Assembly: GCF_000276665.1 (NCBI RefSeq)
Contig: NW_004955426.1
Span: 24,825,569-24,889,568, forward strand
Length of the DNA stretch: 64,000 bases
Direction: 5' to 3'
From: Chinchilla lanigera
Lineage: Eukaryota; Chordata; Mammalia; Rodentia; Chinchillidae
Part shown: positions 59,439-64,000 of the stretch, one piece after another
How the letters are laid out: each line of letters begins with the position of its first letter
Numbering within the stretch: position 1 is the first letter of the stretch
Made by a program: the position numbers and the translations under genes
The notes under the pieces: generated by a model
What the model was told of the DNA's origin: nothing
The model's database searches: none
What the model saw: only the letters and a program-made list of their open reading frames with translations

Positions 59439-61429
59439 CACTAGAAAAATGAAAGCAAAGCTGAGAGAGGAAATGCCTATATTTTCAAGTTGTCAAGGAT
59501 AGGTTTCACGACCATGGTTTTAGTGTGGTTGTAAGTATAAATATTTTCCATATAAATGTACTAGTTTAAAAATAATATTTTTCAGGTGTATCCTAATTTA
59601 TAGTTCAGAAAATATGCTCCTCTATGTTTGAATGCTACAGACCTCTATATTTTCTAAGATCAGTTCTACAAATGATTCATATTTCTGAAGTAAATGTTTT
59701 GCAAGTCTTCTCTGGAATTGGGTGTCTTCAAGAAGAATCAATAAGCATCAAAATTCAGAAAGTACAGAAGAATCCCATGAAACTAACTACTGGAATCTGT
59801 ATGCAAGAACTGCCAAGACTGCACTGTTGACCTTTTCTTCTCAGGCTACATAGTCTCTGATGATCGCTGCCGGCATCTTCTCTACAGCCTCTCAGAAGAA
59901 AAGATTTTCTGCTTCAGCTTATGTGTAGTTTCTACATCTCCGTCACTGGCTTCACTTCATTAAGACTGAAGGCTCCCAGACTATGTTCTCTAAATGTCTG
60001 AGAATTTATGACTCTTTGCACAAATTCTTAAGAGAAAGGATTTTGTTCTCCCAATTTGGCTCAGTAGTTCACATAGATGCCGTGACTTCAGGTATTGAGA
60101 AAGCATGCAGGCAGGAGAATGGAAGGCTGGGGTTATGTCCTTGGCATGGACAATGTCTAGAACAGCAAAAATTACAGATATCCCCCCAAAAGTTCCACCT
60201 ACTTCAGGAGTCCCTGAAAGATCAATGCATCCTTTATTTTTATCAATTCCAAACAAAGAGTAACAAATGTACAGAAAAATATGACCATTTCTTTAAGAAA
60301 AGATAATTGGATATTTCAAATATTAAATGTATATGCTCTCCTCACCCTAAAATTTTAAGTTCTATATATTTAATCTATGAAATACATTAGAATGTGCCAA
60401 ATAAGAATTAGGCAAAAGAAAAAAAAAAAGATTGTTGTCATGGTACTGTTTTACACAACAAAGATTTTTCTAAGTGATATTATTTAACTCTCTAGAGTTA
60501 AATCGAGAGATTTTTATTAATGAAAGTCATTTTCACTCTTTTTGCTTCTACCAAAAAACTGCATGAGGACATCACTTAGAAAATTTTTTCTTCTTCATGA
60601 AAAAACAATCACTAAGTTCTAACATTGTTTTACTAGGGAGATTAAAAAGTTACAAGAAAATTTCCTCCCACTTTGTTTTTCTTGTTGGGTTACAGTCTCC
60701 ATGATGATCTGGCTGCAGCTGCTATATGATCCCTTCCAGCTGCAGATCTGACCTGCTCCTACTCATTGCTAATTGAATTTAGATACTTTCCTCTCTCCTC
60801 CACTTCAGCAAAGGCCTCCCAATCTTAAAGTTCCAGTCTACCTTCTTGCTTCTCTCGTGACTACAAGGACAACAGAATCCATACTTGGGCTTAAATTTCA
60901 AAGAGGATAAATTCAGTCCTTCTAGTGAATAATTTAATTTGCATAATTTCCGTAATGTATGCTGAACATTATTAGTCTTTGATGTGGTATAAAATGCTTG
61001 AGCCCCTCTGCCTTCTTACTATTTTATCAGAAAAGAGTAGAATAAGCCAAAATGCTAAAGAAAAAAAAAAAGACAGAATGGGATGCATCTTCTCTTCAAA
61101 CATAATAGATAAAGATAATCTTCAAACATAAAGATAGCAAAATTAAATTTGAAATAATATCTGTTATATAACAATAAAACTTTCAAAAGAGCAAGTATTT
61201 CTAGGTCAAAAATTACTCACATTTTACAAACTGTAATAGGACAAAATTATAAACCAAATTTTAAAATTAGGGCACCTCTTAAATTAACTGTACAACTTTT
61301 GCCTGGTGTCATGAAGAGTAACTTAGATCACTTCATAGCTGTTTCTGTTTACTCACATACCTCTCAGAATAGATCTCACTTTTCTCAAAAGTGAGAATTC
61401 TAAATGGCCTTCATTTTGGAGTCACTCTA
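59439..61429. other. Unassigned sequence with two modest open frames
   Basis: No gene supported. The frames 59624-59830 (68 codons) and 59983-60306 (107 codons, the longest frame in the window outside recognised repeats and microsatellites) do not resemble any protein that I know and lack splice or promoter context. An A run lies at 60418-60431. The patch 60690-60860 is somewhat GC-richer. Confidence 0.35.
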
Positions 61430-61620
61430 ATTCTAATACTAGCTCTAACATTCTTCATAAGACGTGTCAGAAAACTTGAACCTTTATACTTTCTTGAATA
61501 ATTGGAATAGGAAAACAGATAACATAGGAAAGGTTGCTTTTGAAGGTTACATGAAATCATGTGCCATGCATAGCAGCTGGCGACTAATAGGTGCTCCCTA
61601 AGAGACAATAGTGATAATTA
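61430..61620 (+). mobile_element. MIR SINE
   Basis: The 3' half follows MIR well: 'gaaggttacatgaaatcatg', 'tgccatgcatagcagctggc', 'gactaataggtgctccctaa', 'gtgataattatt'. The 5' half is more diverged. Confidence 0.6.
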
Positions 61621-61699
61621 TTGTTTGAATTGGTCAAAAAGTGAGGAATAGGTTATGTCACATATCCAAACAATTTTTTTTAAAAAAATTACTTTTCCC

Positions 61700-62380
61700 A
61701 TAGTGTGTCTGCCGGGGCTGGGCTGAATCCTGGATACCTTCAGGAAGCCCAATGAGTCACCACGGTGCCTCCCTGACCAGGATGTGAGGCAGGCGGAACC
61801 CCGGGCATCCTCTGAGGCCTTGGGAACTACTCCCCACATACATAGTATTTCTGCGGGTGCTGGGCTGAACTCCAGACACCTTTACGAACCCGGGCAAGCC
61901 ACTCTGGTGCCTCACTACTAGTGTGTGAGGCACGTAGAGCCCTGGATAACTTCTGGGGCCTTGAGGGTCACTGTCAAAACAACTCAAACCGCCCTGGGAG
62001 CTCAGCTGAAACCTGGACAAAGTCAGCAGCCTAGGTGAGTCCAAGCTCACCCCTCCCCTGCCAGTGTAGGAAGCAGGCTCTGTCCCGAGCAATATGTTAA
62101 GCCTCGGAAAACATGACCTACATCCGCCCTACACTTGTGAAAGCTGGGCCGAACCCCAGACAGATTCAGGAATGCTAGCGAGCCTCCCCTGTCATTCCCA
62201 AACATGCCTGGGAGCCAATTGAATGCAAGAAAGTTCGGGAGCATCTGGGACCCCAACTTGTCACCACTCACCAGCGTAGGAGCTGTCCTGAGCACTGTGG
62301 ATCTTCAGACACTCACCCTGCCACTTACACACAATCAGGACAGTGAGGCTGTGCTCCAGGGAACCTCTGGATTTTCAAAA
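61700..62380 (+). promoter_or_regulatory. L1 5' UTR of ~142-bp tandem monomers
   Basis: Four diverged monomers are visible by a common word of the form gct(g/c)(g/a)gctgaa(t/a)cc at 61717, 61859, 62000 and 62143 (spacing 142, 141, 143). A second word (accaggatgtgaggc-like) recurs at about 61776, 61917, 62061 and 62269. The stretch is clearly GC-richer than its surroundings. In mouse, tandem monomers form the L1 promoter; by analogy this would be the promoter here (inference). The monomers are not perfect copies, so the unit is old or from an ageing subfamily. Confidence 0.8.
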
Positions 62381-63461
62381 ATGACAAAACAAAGGACCAA
62401 AATTCAATCTGAGACCTGCACACCACCAAAAACAAGTCCAGAAGAAAACAACATAGAAGAGTCTGGGAGTCATACAACTGAAATTTCTGAAATGATAGCA
62501 ACTGAAGTAAACAAACAACTCCATCAGGCCATAGAAGACATCAGATCAGAAATAATGTCTCAGGTGAAAGAAGAAATTACAACAATAATGAAAGAAATGT
62601 TCAGCATATCCAAAGATGACACAGGCAAGAATATAGAAGAGCATAGACAACCTGTGGAAACCTTAAGAACAATACAGAAAAGAACTAGAATGTATGAAAC
62701 AGATTTGAACAGATATCCAGGAAATTTTAAATTCCATTGAAAGTTGGCAAAACTGCCTGAACAAAGCTGAAGATAGGCTTTCAGACCTTGAAGACAGCAT
62801 TCCCACGAATGAATGTGAGAGGAGGGATCTCTTAAAAACAATAAGGAACCAGGAAATAACAATTCAACAATTGCAAGATGAAGCAAGGCAAAACAATGTC
62901 AGATTAATAGGTATCAGTGAAACAGCAGGCATCAACACAAATAACATAAAAAGACTATTTGCAAAAATAATAGCAGAAAATTTCCCAGGTATTGCAAAAG
63001 AATTGGACATCTGGATAACTGAAGCATATAGAACCTGAGTTAATCATAACCAAAGTAAATCTACACCAAGACATGTAGTGATCGACATCCCAGAAACTCA
63101 ACAAAAGCTCAGCATATTAAAAGCTGTTAGAGAAAAGAAACAGATCACCTGTAAAGGAAAGCTCATGAGAATCACAGCACACTTCTCAACACAAACCATC
63201 AAGGCAAGAAGAGCTTGGAGTGAAGTATTTCAGATACTGAAAGAAAACAACTTCCAACCCAGATTGATGCACCCTGCAAAACTATGTTTCAAATTTAATG
63301 GAGAAATTAACTATTTTCATGTTAAAGAACATCTGAAGAAATTCATGAGTGCCAAACCAATCCTACAAAGAGTACTAAAAGATATTCCAGAGAAAGATAA
63401 AACAGACCATGACTTCAAGAACAAAAACAGAAAGGAACAACCAAGCAGAGCAAGCCATTAA
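62381..63461 (+). pseudogene. L1 ORF1 pseudogene (frameshifted)
   Basis: ORF1 encodes the L1 RNA-binding trimeric chaperone. The start is set at the ATG 62381 (MTKQRTK), because the matching start is seen in the minus-strand copy at 33306 and the upstream reading is 5' UTR. The N-terminal part and coiled coil run to about 62700, including 'PPKTSPEENN' and 'EISEMIATE'. An indel near 62690 shifts the frame, which otherwise ends at 62740. The RNA-recognition and C-terminal domains continue in another frame, with a stop near 63036, to 63461 ('REKKQITCKG', 'ILKENNFQPRL', 'HPAKLCF'). The C-terminal domain itself is well kept. Confidence 0.9.
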
Positions 63462-63499
63462 ACAGAGGGAAAAAGGAGGATCCACCAGCAGGAAAACAT

Positions 63500-64000
63500 C
63501 ATCACATAGATAAGCCAGTACATATCAGTTATAACCATCAGTGTAAATGGTCTCAATGCACCTACCAAAAGAAGCAGACAAGCGAGTGAATCAGGAAATA
63601 TAATCCAAATATATACTGTATACAAGAAACACATTTAACTCAAAAGGAAATTCATAGACTGAAAATTAAAGGATGAAAAACAATACTCCTTGCGACAAGA
63701 ATCCAGAAGAAAGTGAGTGTAGCTCTTCTGTTTGCAGACAACATGAACTTCAAACCAAGAACAATCAAAAAAGATAAAGAAGGTCACTACATACTTGTGA
63801 GGGGAAAGCTTTAAGAGGAAGAGATAACAATCATGAACATCTATGAATTAAATATAGGAGTACCCACCTCTATAAGACAAATTCTAATAGACATGAAAAA
63901 TGAAATAAGTAGCAACAAAATCATAACAGTCGACTTTAACACAATATTGTCACAAAGAGATAGATCAACTAGACAAAAAATTGGGAAAGAAATAACAGAA
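63500..64000 (+). pseudogene. L1 ORF2 pseudogene, endonuclease start (partial)
   Basis: The first 160 or so codons of ORF2, cut by the window end. Visible stretches: 'ITISVNGLNAPTKRS' from 63531, 'YKKHI'-like and 'QKEIHRLKIKG' near 63640-63671, 'FKPRTIKKDKEGHYI' near 63750-63795. A tryptophan codon is changed to TGA near 63672, and a second stop interrupts 'GKL' near 63812, so the protein is broken. The start codon cannot be fixed with certainty. Confidence 0.87.

Larger units (their letters stand above)
61700..64000 (+). mobile_element. L1 with 5' UTR, ORF1 and start of ORF2
   Basis: Layout: monomeric 5' UTR (61700-62380), ORF1 (62381-63461), a short spacer, then the ORF2 endonuclease region running off the window at 64000. 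It is the only plus-strand copy here with its 5' end. Frameshift in ORF1 and stops in ORF2 show that it is not active. Total length cannot be judged because the 3' part is outside the window. Confidence 0.93.

Noticed and set aside
59983..60306. 107-codon open frame, plus strand, outside known repeats
   Set aside because: No recognisable similarity, no initiation or splice context, and a frame of this length is expected by chance in 64 kb. Kept only as a note.

Overview
The window is non-coding mammalian DNA, about 64 kb, built largely from retrotransposons. I find no intact protein-coding gene and no exon that I can support. The organism looks like a rodent. Evidence: B1-type 7SL-derived SINEs, seven SINEs of the tRNA-derived ID class, rodent-style L1 elements whose 5' UTR is made of tandem monomers, and rodent-like ERVL-MaLR LTRs. 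I saw no B2 elements, and B1, ID and a B1+ID dimer occur together. That argues against a mouse-like muroid and suggests a castorimorph or sciurid-like rodent (inference, low confidence). Two 100-N assembly gaps sit inside repeats (27665-27764 and 47902-48001).

Layout. Bases 1-1425 are the 3' half of a MaLR provirus-like element (internal part plus 3' LTR) carrying a B1. Bases 3.9-9.3 kb hold a B1 fragment, an old L2, a truncated L1 with clear target-site duplications (TSDs), and an L1 with a 5' inversion. From 11 to 23 kb there are scattered ID, B1, LTR, MIR, MLT1 and old DNA-transposon remnants in otherwise anonymous AT-rich sequence. From 24.6 to 33.7 kb is an L1 cluster: a minus-strand L1, a gap, a plus-strand L1 tail, then a nearly full-length minus-strand L1 whose tail faces the previous one.

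The stretch 34.8-41.1 kb is a readable stack. An ID-B1 composite comes first. Then comes a MaLR with both LTRs (36205-41088), split by a 5'-truncated L1 (37264-39810) that itself holds an ID; a second ID lies in the MaLR interior. From 41.7 to 47.4 kb is an LTR cluster in both orientations, including a second MaLR with interior and a 1.5-kb unassigned insert. From 49.5 to 54 kb is a long plus-strand L1 followed directly by a second truncated L1. Farther on lie an L1 tail (55.8 kb), a mariner-type transposase fossil (57.9-58.2 kb), a MER5A-like element (59.3 kb) and a MIR (61.4 kb). The window ends in a plus-strand L1 with 5' UTR monomers, a frameshifted ORF1 and the start of a broken ORF2.

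Function. Every L1 reading frame seen carries stops, frameshifts, truncation or damaged catalytic motifs, so none looks able to move. The main information in the window is historical: relative insertion ages, TSDs, twin priming, nested elements and two kinds of L1 3' UTR. I did not find a new biological system. The items most worth checking are the 142-bp L1 promoter monomers, the palindromic L1 tails at the assembly gap, the duplicated 3' UTR module and the unassigned 45.6-47.0 kb insert.
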